From Thunnus maccoyii (taxonomy: Eukaryota; Chordata; Actinopteri; Scombriformes; Scombridae): a stretch of 64,000 nt of DNA. The stretch is taken from the NCBI RefSeq assembly GCF_910596095.1, contig NC_056542.1:34144957-34208956 (forward strand), in the 5' to 3' direction. The notes under the pieces were generated by a model. It saw nothing but the letters and a program-made list of their open reading frames with translations, ran no database searches and was not told the origin of the DNA. The first letter of the stretch is position 1; every line of letters starts with the position of its first letter. A program made the translations under genes and the position numbers. Positions 49,401-59,389 of this stretch are shown in pieces.

Positions 49401-50459
49401 TATGGTATTGTTTGAATTTTATTGATTCCGATTCTGCTTATCGATTACTGTTCTCATCGATTCCCAGTTTCAATTACAACATGGTAAAAAAAAAGGTCAA
49501 ATGTTTAGATAACAAAAATATCTTTACTCTTTTAAGTGTTTACTTTGACTTTTATTGTTTAATTTTTAATTTTTTTTTTAACGGAACATTCACAAAGTAA
49601 ATACATACAATAAAAAAGTATGATCCACAGTCAGTACATACATTTTCTTGTGGATGCTGTGGTATTTGACACTCCTCAGTTTTCTCCTTGGTCATCTTTC
49701 CCTTTATTGCCAAGGAGAATGGTGTGTCGTGGCTAGGTATCCCTGGCTCTACTGGAGGTGCTAGCGCTGGCTGATGTCACACTTGGGCTAGGAGACCGCA
49801 AGACATCAAACACTGGACATTTTTTTGGATCAACACTCTGCTGCCTTAAATGTTTGGTCAAATCTGATGTACAACCAGACTTACAGCTAATTAGCTTCCC
49901 ACACGGATTGTACTTTGCCTCGTCATTTTCTTTAATGAAGTGAAGCCACACTTTTGAGCATTTACTGGTTCATCTTTCACACTGTTGTGACATTAGCCAT
50001 GCATGCTTGTATCTAAACAAATTGACACGCTGTTGCATTGATGCATGATGTAGACAAGTCCTGGCAGATAGCCACGTCCTTGCAGATATGTAGCCTTTGT
50101 TAGTAACAATAAAGGGTTATCGTGTTTAAGGAACCGATAAGCAGAACCAAAATTCAATTTTTTTTTAACAGGTACCCGGTTCTTGGCATTTTGGATTTGG
50201 TTCTAAGTTGGAACCAGTTTTTGGTTCCCAATCCTAGGGCTGTAACAAAATCAGGAAGTCTAGATTACATACATTAAACTTAATGTAAAAAGGGTTTTAA
50301 TCAAGTGGTTCAAGGTGAGACAGCGTTTACCTGCTCCTCTCTTTTCTGTTTTCGAAGCTGGATTCCTTCCTCCTCTCTCCTTCGACGCATTTCCTGAGGA
50401 TTCAGCGCTTTGTTCTTATAGCTCTTCATCCTGTAGTTCTCTTTGCCTGGGCTTGCCAT
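34405..50459 (-). CDS. kpna5: Importin subunit alpha (karyopherin alpha 5-like)
   Basis: Thirteen coding exons on the minus strand: 50459-50331, 49002-48901, 48757-48658, 46388-46294, 45075-44944, 41335-41247, 41154-41055, 40911-40748, 36865-36787, 36672-36547, 36458-36331, 35845-35667 and 34592-34405. They join in frame, all GT-AG, to 536 aa (human KPNA5 about 538). Residues 1-60 form the importin-beta-binding domain ([20 protein letters not shown]). Armadillo repeats follow with the NLS-binding W/N pairs, seen as [20 protein letters not shown] and AAWAITN. The acidic C-terminal EEED region, used by CAS for export, precedes MEGFQL. Role: adaptor that binds classical NLS cargo and importin beta for nuclear import. 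The KPNA1/5/6 subfamily is certain; kpna5 is chosen because zup1 and gprc6a flank it as in human. Several introns carry nested transposons. Confidence 0.95.
37491..38940 (+). mobile_element. L2/Rex-like LINE inserted in the Tc1 element
   Basis: The plus strand reads a linker region ([16 protein letters not shown], about 37590-37650), then RT-domain sequence to about 38893. RT motifs visible: [49 protein letters not shown] and [11 protein letters not shown] (YADD catalytic box), then a C-terminal [20 protein letters not shown]. The first catalytic block has lost residues (normally DLSAAFDTVNH) and a large upstream RT part is missing, so it is dead. An unrelated insert lies at about 37690-38150. 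Confidence 0.85.
37690..38150. other. Insert within the LINE fragment, unclassified
   Basis: Interrupts LINE linker coding sequence between the [12 protein letters not shown] segment and the later [11 protein letters not shown] segment. Ends resemble GGGATGCCATGATGAGG and, on the opposite strand, GGCTTGCCATGGTGGTCGAT, loosely inverted. Possibly a hAT-like MITE. Confidence 0.35.
40110..40330. repeat. Dispersed repeat, relative of 47055-47290
   Basis: Shares GGTGATGGCGTA, then a TTTGAAGATGAA(T/C)TGCAAGA-like stretch, TTCCGCCT and CTGTCAACAT in the same order and spacing with the copy at 47.06-47.29 kb. Likely internal parts of one non-autonomous hAT-like family. Confidence 0.55.
41400..42020 (+). 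mobile_element. Tc1-like transposase N-terminal fragment
   Basis: The plus strand encodes [20 protein letters not shown], a helix-turn-helix block with [12 protein letters not shown] and [11 protein letters not shown]. After a frameshift it continues [20 protein letters not shown] and [17 protein letters not shown]. This is the two-HTH DNA-binding half of a Tc1-like transposase; the catalytic half is missing. Confidence 0.8.
42211..44041. mobile_element. Tigger/pogo-like DNA transposon
   Basis: Inverted ends CAGTGGAAACTGCTTATAGT (42211) and, on the opposite strand, CAGTGGAAACCGCTTATAGT (ending 44041, followed by TA). Size 1.83 kb, in the kpna5 intron between the exons at 44944 and 41335. The open frame at 43746-43961 has a basic region but no confirmed transposase domain. 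A GC-rich element is nested inside (42.6-42.9 kb). Confidence 0.65.
42599..42895. mobile_element. GC-rich MITE-like insert nested in the Tigger-like element
   Basis: Inverted ends GGTGGGGGCCGCAGCGGCC and, on the opposite strand, GGGTGGGGGCCGCCAGGCC. About 300 bp, with a second GGCCTGGCGGGGG copy near the right end. Base composition differs sharply from the AT-rich surroundings. Confidence 0.5.
44250..44515. repeat. hAT-like MITE fragment
   Basis: Has AATCAATTAATCGAGAGAAT, AATTAATCAATAACGAAAAT and ends AATCATTAGATGCAGC, the pattern of a very common fish hAT-MITE end (normally ending in GTTGCAGC). Confidence 0.5.
45437..46190. mobile_element. Tc1-like element with about 200-bp inverted repeats
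   Basis: 45450-45670 and 45995-46180 are inverted copies: GTTGTAACAATGCTTCTTGG (left) against CCAAGAAGCATTGTTACAAC (right). They remain alignable to CTGTTTGGCATTGGCAGAGA near the centre. The core 45720-45950 (CAGCCTGGTCCTCATGCTGG; GATGGCATCCCATTCTTCAA) matches Tc1-like transposase-region DNA. Long inverted repeats suggest an IR/DR-type Tc1 deletion derivative. Lies in a kpna5 intron. Confidence 0.7.
47055..47375. mobile_element. hAT-like element end region
   Basis: Ends in AACTGGAACCGGTTCTCAAT then TCCCATCC, the inverted end typical of the GGGATGGGAATTGAGAACC hAT family. The inner part is homologous to 40110-40330. Confidence 0.5.
47708..47753. repeat. (CA)n microsatellite
   Basis: A CA run with one interruption, in the kpna5 intron between the exons at 48658 and 46388. 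Confidence 0.95.
49385..50240 (-). mobile_element. hAT transposon relic with BED zinc-finger remnant
   Basis: Minus strand 49951-49733 encodes a BED-type N terminus: [20 protein letters not shown] followed by [10 protein letters not shown]. The first zinc-binding cysteine appears replaced by tyrosine (AKYNPCGK where the family has AKCN-CGK). Ends: on the minus strand TAGGATTGGGAACCAAAAAC at about 50235, and TATCGATTACTG/ATTGATTCCGATTCTGCTT at the other side. Only the N-terminal portion of the transposase remains. Sits in the first coding intron of kpna5. Confidence 0.75.
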
Positions 50460-51461
50460 CGTGTCTGAAGAGTCCAGGACAGGCAGTTTTAAATTGAGGT
50501 GAACTTATTCATCAAAAGCAAACATCATTAAATGTTGAGGCTCTATGACTCTGACAACATTTGGCTCGAGAGAGGATATAGTGCAGAAAGAAGATTTGCA
50601 CAAAGGTTTGCAGTTACAAAATAGGTCTGCAGTTACGTATCTGTTTGTGGGTGAAGAAAGCTCATACAGAACTCAATTGTATGTGTAAATCCCAAGTTTA
50701 CAGCTACGAATTAAATCTATGAGCACAAATACTTTTGTCCCACATTTGACGCTTCCTCCTAAATCCTCCTGCCATGCTCTGAAACGGTGGGGGCGTGTCT
50801 GCTGAAGGTGCTGAAAGCACACCCCAACTGAACAGTCTCTGAACTTAACGACACTTGCTGAACTCCCATATAAAAATACACCATTTAAAACAGGCCTTGT
50901 TTGTAGGTGTGGAACAAGCAACATGGATGATATTTGAAAATAAAGTAATGTTAGGATCCACTGTTTCATTCCGCGCCTATTTAGTGGGTAAATGTGGACT
51001 TGTTTCAGTAAAAACTAGTTGTAACTTCAATCACTAGTTAGTGAGTGATCCATCATCAATCATCGTTATATTAAATTGTCAATGGATTTTGAATGAATTT
51101 TTCACACAGGACTTCAATGTGAATGTTTCTCTGTTGAGTCTTTTGCAGCTTCATTTTCACTGGCACCCTTTGATAAACTGCCTCTCACGCCGTGCTTTTT
51201 TGCGAAGTGCTGCCCAGAGAATGAAATAATTGCAAGAAACGATATTATTGTCATTTTAAGACCATTTATGCAACAGTTGCGTTTAACATGGTAACACCGG
51301 TTCAAACAATGTACTGTTATAATGAAATGAATCAAAGCAGAACCAATGGTGCTTTTATTCTGAAGCACCAAGCATGTCTTGGGCTGGAAGTGTTGATGTG
51401 GTTGCTGTGAACTTGAAGCCTCCAGTCAACAGACGGTCAGAGAACAACAGTTAGCAGTTAA

Positions 51462-51945
51462 ATCGTTACCAGTCTTACAAATCAACTGGTTTTCCTGTTA
51501 ACTGGTTACCTTTGTTTGTAAATGTCAGGTTTCTCATGGCAGCAGATGTTCCAATCATGGAGAGGAAATGTAGCTGACCTTGCAAATGCCTGATTATGAT
51601 TTATATCACTCATAATTTCATAGACTACACTATCCATCTGATTAATTCAGCTTATTGATGGTTTATAGAGTTCAGTGAAACTGTGGGATCAGAATTATTC
51701 TTAACCATATTTTGATGTATTTTCTTCAAAATAAAAAACCCACCCAGGTTTTGATACCAGGTGTTAAATCTAAAGGAATAAAATCATCAGGATATAAAAT
51801 CATAATCAGGCATTTGCAAGGTGAGCTACATTTCCTCTCCATGATTGGAACATCTGCTGTCACCATGAGAAACTCCCAACGTTTACAAACAAAGGTAACC
51901 AGTAACTAGGAAAACCGGATGATTTGTAACACTGGTCAGTGGCAC
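51462..51945. mobile_element. Foldback-type element with about 145-bp arms
   Basis: 51470-51603 and 51795-51935 are inverted copies: ATGTTCCAATCATGGAGAGG in the left arm against CCTCTCCATGATTGGAACAT in the right. The outer ends ACCAGTCTTACAAATCA and TGATTTGTAACACTGGT are also inverted. The roughly 190-bp loop has no coding content. Long-TIR MITE, family unknown. Confidence 0.75.
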
Positions 51946-52109
51946 CATTAAACATGAGGATTTATTCACTGAGTGGGAAACTGGCATCTTCTGGACGCCA
52001 TTTGAACAAACTAATGGCTCTCCGGTTCACGCGACAATGCTAACAGGCTACCTCCTTAGTAGGAGTGTCACAATTCTCCAAATCCATGATTCCATTTGAC
52101 TTTCAATTT

Positions 52110-52390
52110 AAAGGTAAATGGATGGTAAATGGACTGTACTTGTATATCGCCCATCTAGTCTTCCGACCACTCAAAGCGCTTTTACACTATGAGTCACATT
52201 CACCCCTTCACACACATTCATACGCTGAATGGGTACAGGGGCTACCATGCAAGGTCCCAACCTGCCCATCAGAGGAAATCTAATCATTCACACACATTCA
52301 CACACTGATGGCACAGCCATCAGGAGCAATTTGGGGTTAAGTATCTTGCCCAAGGACACATCGACATGCGGACTGGAATCCGCGAGGGCT
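52110..52390 (+). repeat. Abundant fish dispersed repeat (retroposon tail type)
   Basis: Contains ATGGTAAATGGACTGTACTT, CCACTCAAAGCGCTTTTACA, GGAGCAATTTGGGGTTAAGT and CTTGCCCAAGGACACATCGA, in the order seen in a highly repeated teleost sequence. Family name uncertain. Confidence 0.6.
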
Positions 52391-54600
52391 TACGGTTGTG
52401 CCATTGTCATATCGTCAAGTGTATGAGGGCTCTCCAGCAGACATTTTGAGCCCTTTATGCACACTTTCTGTAAATCTGCATCTTTGCAAAATTTGCCTGA
52501 GGGTAGTTCCCTCAGGCAAAGTCTGGGGAAGGGAATTAAAAGAAAAGATAAAAAAAAACGGTAAACATACTGACACGTGGATGTTCAGCGTGGCATAGTG
52601 GGTGTGCTGGTATGCCTACATTTACAAAGAAACACTACATTAACAAGGGTTTAAGATACATAAAAACACATGAAATCTGAGGAATGCAAGCATAGGTTAC
52701 ATTACACACCTACTTTATTCATCAACCATTTATTTCAATTTTTTCTTAATGATGCTGTTTTGACAAAAACAAGTAGATTGATTGTCAACACCTCTTGTCC
52801 ATTCTGTAAGGCAACAGCCTGGCAGACAGTCAGTCCCTTACTTTACTGCATGTGCTTGTGATTATTTTATATGCTGGACATTACCTATCTGTTTTATACT
52901 TTGTTTAATGTATTATGTGCTTTATGAATGAGTGGTTTTACTATTTTTGTCTCTGTTTTTTTTAAGTGAGCTCACCAAGACAAATTCCAGTCAGTCATAT
53001 TGATATGGCAATAAAGTATTGAACAAAAAGTCCCAAACCCACAATTATAGGCAACATGTTTTGGTGTTGTCAAGGTAATGTGATATATTGCTAAAGTGCT
53101 GTCCCATTCCTATTTAAACCATTTCAAGTCCTTGCAACCTCTTGCACTCAATCACTTATCAGGTGACGTCAGTCACCTGATAAGTCTATGAGGGTTCAGG
53201 GCTTACGGCTTAGGGGGGACATTGGGATTGAGCCATAAATTTGATTCAGTAGCTGTGAATTTGGGATTGACACATACAATTAAGTTCTGTGTAAAAAAAA
53301 AAAAAAAAAAATTCACCCACAAACAGACATGTAACTGCAAACCTGATGTGTAACTGCAAACCTTTGTGTAAATCTTCTTTATGCACTCACACATTGGAAA
53401 TATTCTGTGCAACTCTTACATTTGTTCACAAAATGTCATGCAAAGCTGCAGATCCTCCTTACAGATTCAAAAATTAATTCTATTTGTTCAGATGTTTTTT
53501 TTACGCACCAAACATTTGAATTCATTTGATCAAAACGTTTTTACACATTCACATATTTGACATTCTACTATACTTATGACCCTGATAGTAGCCCCTATCA
53601 TACACCCAACCCTATACAATGAGCAGATTAAAAAGGTTTTCTTCCTTGATCATGTCTGATACAGGGTTTGTGAGGTATCATCCAAACACTGGGGAAAGTT
53701 CAGTTCCAGAAAAGCAAAAGGTAGATACACAGTAAGATGGCAACTTTCAAACAACAGCTTTGTAGATAAATAAATACTAATATTTATATTTGTCTGGCAG
53801 GGAGGATTAATAGGTTTTATCACACAGTGCTGAGTATGCGGAATGGTACTGTGACCATAGGATATGGTCATTGTTTCATACTGCAAGCAAATTGTTTTGG
53901 GTTTTTTGTTTGACTTTCTGATGATTATTAGCAAGCAAATTAGGATTTATGACAGGCAGCATAATTTGGGAATAGAACAATACTTATTACAGTCATGGTA
54001 GTCCCCAACTTTAACGTTATGCAGAGGAACCACGATCAATTTCCAAACGCTGAGGATGGGAACCATTTAAGTTCATATCACATACTATAATTTTAAACCG
54101 TGAGGTGCAAAACAACCACAACAAATTCGTACAAAATAAAACTATTGTTTTCATCTTAGTCATTGAGTGAATGTTTCCAAAATTCCTATAGGACAGTTCA
54201 TTGTTAGTGTAATTTGTCTGTCACTGTGTACAATCTTTCAGCATCATTTCTGGTTTTAAACGGACATATTTCTCCAACACAGGAAGGAGGAGGTCATGCT
54301 AAACTCCGTGCATGCTAACGTTGTACTGCTGACAGTTACAGCACAAAACCACCAAAGCATGACCTAGAGTCAGTCAAGATTAACACTACATACGTACAGC
54401 TGACGTCAACCCAACCAGCAACACTATGTTTTACTAATTTAAGATTTAGCAGCATCTCTCCATGGAAAAGAGCAAAATGTTTTTGGGCTATTACCAGTCT
54501 GTTTCTGCACTAGCTTCACGCTAGCTCCTTCACTAATGCTGCGTTGGGTCAGATAATGTTATCACAGGTGTATTTAGTTGCAATGGCAACAACGTCAGAT
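52391..54600. other. kpna5 5' intron, no further gene seen
   Basis: No coding exon recognised. Contains a poly(A) run at about 53291-53311. AT-rich and otherwise unclassified. Confidence 0.45.
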
Positions 54601-54630
54601 CTCATAACACATATAAGCACTGATTCTTAC

Positions 54631-54740
54631 CCACTGAAGCTCTAATGTACCTGAAAATGCGTGCGGGTTTTTAACAGCGATAACCTCTCCTTCTCTCCCT
54701 CTGCTTCAGCCTCTGATAGCAAAATGGCGTCTTAATAAAA
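54631..54740 (-). other. kpna5 5' UTR exon (predicted)
   Basis: The first coding exon has an acceptor (TTCAG then ACACGATGG) five bases before the ATG, so at least one upstream leader exon exists. The only promoter-like sequence upstream has two minus-strand donors: AGTGG/GTAAGAATC (exon edge 54631) and TTCAG/GTACATTAG (exon edge 54651). The purine-rich GAGGCTGAAGCAGAGGGAGA lies just upstream. Inferred. Confidence 0.4.
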
Positions 54741-55140
54741 CTTTCCCAGCAAACCCCTCGCATTAACAACACTACACGTCACCTCCGTCAGCTGCCGGCC
54801 GGTGTTCCGGTTTCCGTAAAACGTGTTAATTTCGTAAGAGTTAGCTAGAGCCGAACCGGATATTTTTCTTCAAAATAAACGAGAAGTGACTATTTCATCT
54901 CCCATGCGTCTACTGATGCATGTCAATGCAGTATATCAGAAAGAGCCCATTTCCAGCTCCATCTTTAACAAATAAAAAATATCTGAAGAAAAACATTTTG
55001 ATCTAATTGTAATAATTTTAAAAGGATAAAAAACATACATAGCCGTGGCAATTATTTTGTTCTGAAAGTTTGGGCCGGAAGTAAATTTTGTGGTTGTGCC
55101 ATAAACCTTAAGCTCAGTTTCGAAGCTGAAGAAAGGAAAG
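54740..55140. promoter_or_regulatory. Probable bidirectional promoter, kpna5 / zup1
   Basis: GC-richer stretch between two divergent genes. It contains CAGCTGCCGGCCGGTGTTCC, ACCGGAT (about 54855) and GCCGGAAGTAAA (about 55074-55085), ETS/GABP-type motifs common in TATA-less two-way promoters. No TATA box. Confidence 0.45.
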
Positions 55141-55190
55141 CACAACACACTTCTGCCTTCTAATTGAGTGCTGAGTGAATTGCATTAATC
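55141..55190 (+). other. Possible zup1 5' UTR exon
   Basis: GCATTAATC followed by GTGAGTAGAC gives a good donor just right of the promoter region. The first coding exon of zup1 has an acceptor (GATTGTAG/GCTACAGTC) nine bases before its ATG, so a leader exon is required. AAACG/GTAAAGTCG at about 55844 is an alternative donor. Confidence 0.3.
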
Positions 55191-56159
55191 GTGAGTAGAC
55201 TTTTGTACACATTCTGTCAAAGTGAAGGTAGTCTGGCCGTCCGAAGCTAAAAGACAACAATGCATGTTAAAGTGCTGAATGTTACTGGCCACCAGCCTGC
55301 ATTATGTGACATATCGTCTAACATTATATGTATGAATCGTTGTGACACCACTGTTCCAGTCATGCTTTCCAAAGCGTCCATAGGTGCTAGGCGATAGCAC
55401 TGAGAATGTAACTCGTGCCACATTCCATTCAAGTATTTGCTTAATTAAGATAGTTAGGCTAATGGAAATTTGACACACCTTGCTAACACTTCAAAGCTTC
55501 ACAGCACGCATTTTAGGAAAGCTAATACTAAATATTGCATAACCTTCACCCATGTAACAAATGAATTAATAAATATAAATATATTTCTCCTTTGTGTCCA
55601 TTTGGTAAATATGAACATAATTGTTTAAGAGCTCTTCGTTCTTTGTTTTTTCTTTCTTTTTCTTTTTCCTTCCGTACATTTTTCGGTCGCTAACTACTTC
55701 TGCATATTATAACGAGAAATACAAGTTCAGAGACCCAGCGGGTTAGCCACCCTGTTTTGTTGTTTTACCGGGGACACCTCAACCTCGAGTTAGCTGTTGC
55801 TGCGGCATGGAAATAAATCTTGGCTTCGTTGAGCCATCAAACGGTAAAGTCGCCTCCTCGTCGTTCCTCCTCCACCCCCCTAGCTACTTTCAACTACAGA
55901 AACTAATGAAATATTGAAACGTTCAGCCTTTTCAGGACAATACTGATATCATCCAGTTTTTAAAATAACGTTTACACTTTTTTTTTTAATAATACAAGAA
56001 CCTATAATGTAAAGTCTATGGGAGTTGAAAGTTGATATCTCAAAAACTAAAAGTGCTAAACTATTCATACTTCATAGACAGGTGTCCCATGGAGACATGC
56101 TTTACATATTAAAACATAGTACTAATGACACAACCACATGGTAAACTATTACGTGTTTT

Positions 56160-57720
56160 GGCCATAGACTGTAAAAAAATATGGACGTATTGACCGTGAC
56201 GTCACTAATTGGTTTGTTGACTGCAGTGAGTTCAGCGCATGGATGTATGAAGAGAACTGGATACAGCGTCGGAGGCGGGGCTTCGTTCATTTCTATGAAA
56301 GTTGCCCAGTGGCGCATGAAGCAAAAAAAAAATTCGACTTCCCGGTATGAAAGTACCCGGATCTTCCGCATTGTGCGGCCCATAGAGCATGCGCACTAGT
56401 GACTTTCGCTGGCCAAGTCGGCTACTTCCGGTTTAGCCCTCCAGCTAACAGTTAACAGTGATAATGCTAATGCTAGTACTAACTTCTGCTAGTGAAAAAC
56501 AGGCCTAAAACCATTAAAACAAAATGCACTCACTGGAAAAACTGAAATCCAACTCCTTAGAGGGTCTTTTATTACAACCAAATGCTGGACAAGACTTTTT
56601 AGGTGACCAAAATTTTATAATTAACTTTAATGAACTGAAAACATACTGTGAAATGGCATCAGCTACTCCTGTACTCTGTGAATCTGGAGTTACGCCATGG
56701 TTACGTCACGTAATCAACGTTGTTGCTGTGGTAGTGACTTGTCAATCACAACGTAGCCACGCCCTAAAACATATGCTGCTTTGTCATCTATTTCACTCTA
56801 AACAGGGCCATAATTTACAAAATGAACATCATGATGCATTGAAGAAGACTTGATACTAGTGATTGAGATCATAAACTAATTAGGAAGTATTTATTGAGGT
56901 AATAATAGTAGTTGGTCATGTTCTGTGAGAGAGAGTGGCTGCACCAGGGATGTGCTCCTGAATACATCTCATATTTGGACCTAAAAAGTGGGCTATTTTG
57001 CAAAATAACCTTCAAATAATCTTCAGAAAATACTCTATAGAAGAGGTAACAGTATCAATCAGCGAGAACAGAAGAGGAAATATCATCTTTTGATACATTT
57101 TTTAAATCATAACAAACAGCTAGCTGTCAACTGCTAGCTGCCACTGTTACTGCACTGAGGAAGCTAACAGAAGAATTATTTTGTGAAGACAAGAAGAGAA
57201 ATTAAGGGGTTCTTGTTGGTCTCTCTCTCTCTCTCTCTCCATGAACTGGTGTGATGGCGACACAGTGCACTGTGCTGCGAACTAGGCCTGAATTTTTGAT
57301 CCATGGAGGTTTTATATTTGCAAAACTTTTCTCGAGCTGAGAAAAGCGATTTAAAACTCAGTGACGTCATCACAATGTAAAGTCTATGGACCAAGTGGGA
57401 ACTTGCGAGTGAGGCCAGCGGGGGAAACACCACTGCGCATATTCAGTGGGCTGCATAATGTGGAATCAAATCCCGAAGCTAGAAACCTTTTTTGGCGTAT
57501 TTGCCAGCCAAGTAATTCTCATTGGATTGAATAGGTGCCATTTTTGGTCCGGTAACCAGCTCTTATAATACAGCCATGGGTATGGCAAAACAATATTTGC
57601 ACAGTGTGTTCCTTGGATGATGTTGATTTGACTGATATTGGCCATGGCCAATTGGGCCTGGAAAAATTTTCCTTCATTTTGAATTTTTGGGTAAATAAAT
57701 TTTTTGCTTCCGCTGGCACA
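56160..57720. repeat. Long dispersed fish repeat, relative of 27.6-27.86 kb
   Basis: 56160-56455 is the reverse complement of 27620-27850 with clear homology (for example GACGCTGTATCCAGTTC on one, its complement on the other). Continues with CATTGAAGAAGACTTGATAC (56835), a (TC)n run (57222-57239) and ATAATACAGCCATGGGTATG (57565), all typical of one abundant teleost repeat. The 109-codon open frame at 56524-56853 lies inside it and is not regarded as a gene. Confidence 0.6.
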
Positions 57721-59380
57721 TATTTTATCTAATCTTCACCAAACTTGGGACATACCATAATGAGATGACCCCGAACAAAATTTAGTTATTTTGTGGGTAT
57801 AACTTACCATTCATCTGTAATTAGTTACCAAACTTTTGAAGGCGTGGCCTGATGCACTTAATGCCATAACTCTTCAATGCTAAATTGGATTGTAACCAAA
57901 TTTGGGAATGTTGTACGTACAGTCACATTGCACAAGTGTGTAACATTTCACACAAGTTCTCCATGAGAATGTGCACGACATACTGAATCATGGCAAAAAG
58001 TTTGGTATGTTAATAGTTTTAGTTATAGCCTTAGCAAATTCAATTATTTTTTCTCAGTACATGATTTTATTGTTTATTCTGACAACAGAACAGTTGCTGA
58101 ATGTACTAAACTTTGTTAGAGAAATATCATAAATCATGAAAAGCAAACAATGTTTTCAATTTCAGACTTTTGTATTTTTGTATGCATCCTTTAACCTCTG
58201 TAACCGAAAAGCATAGAAAATGGCCATCCCTCTGGAAGATATCCTGAAGCATTTTTGATATTTTGTTAACTCTTCATTTTCTTTTATTATAATTCATTCA
58301 ATCTATTTTTTATACTGCCCTGCCTTATGTTGACCTATTGACAAGTTTTTTTTTTCCATAGAAAGTCTTTTTTCATAAAAAAAACCCCTCAAACTTTTAA
58401 TTTGTTTCCCATTTCTTTAAGCCCCTGTTAACTCTCAATTTGGAGAGTCAAAATTCCTCTGCACTGCAGTCCTTGTCAGAGAGCTGCAGAGAGACATGTT
58501 ACTTCCATGACACATGATGTGGCCAGCTGCTTCTTTTCACCTGGCAAATTAGAGCTTTATCAGAGGCTTTCCACCAGTTCCAACCACACTGTGCAGGCCT
58601 AGTGACCAACCTGTTGTAGAAGTTACTACTAACAAGGACAAGAACCATCTCCAGCTTCACTAAGGTGTATGTATTAAATGTATTAAAGACCAGCAGCTGT
58701 ATGACCACTGAGTCCAGTTTACATTATTAATTTCTAATTTACATTGTGGGTGTATGTGATGTGCTGTTGTGTGTGTGTGTGTAGCTTTGTATTTTGTATT
58801 GTGTGTTCTGTGTGTTTTTTGTTTTGTTTTGGGTTTTTTTGTTTGTTTTTTTTTTGGGGGGGGGGGGGTTGCTTTGTATTGTTTGTTGTTGTGCTGTAGT
58901 ATGTTTTGATTGTGGGGGACTATGGATGCAAATTAGCTTTGAGCCAACTCCGGTGCAGTGCATCTTGAATGTTCAGAACTGCACACTGTCCCAATCAATA
59001 AATTAAATCAAATGCATTTTTGTTGTTTTTTAACGCCTACCTACCATATGATTCCCACCTACTAACACATGACCAGCTGGAATTATGGCACCACAAACCC
59101 AAATGCACAGGTGTTTCATACTTTCCTAATATAAACAGCGATACAGTAACATTGCCTAAATACAATGCACTACATGATAAACCTAATTAATGACTTTAAA
59201 AAACAGGTAATATGTAGGAAATTGTAATAAGACAAAGACTGAAGAAATATTTGGTGCCAACTTTCAGTTCTTGACAGTTGTCCGTACTTAGTGCCTCACC
59301 AACAAAATTCTAATGATACTCTGAGGTTTGATAACATGTCATTATGTAGGAAAGTGAAAGCAACTTGTCTGTGATTGTAG
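57721..59380. other. zup1 5' intron, repeat-like, no exon seen
   Basis: 57721-58020 resembles another dispersed repeat (TCTTCACCAAACTTGGGACA; GTAACCAAATTTGGGAATGT). A T-run then G-run lies at about 58847-58868. No coding exon found. Confidence 0.4.
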
Positions 59381-59389
59381 GCTACAGTC

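Noticed and set aside
55807..55843. Upstream ATG (MEINLGFVEPSN) as zup1 start
   Set aside because: Splicing to the zup1 coding exon in this frame hits a stop; the internal MLTCEICG start matches the family.
56524..56853. 109-codon plus-strand open frame as a gene
   Set aside because: Falls within an abundant dispersed repeat, with no splice or family support.
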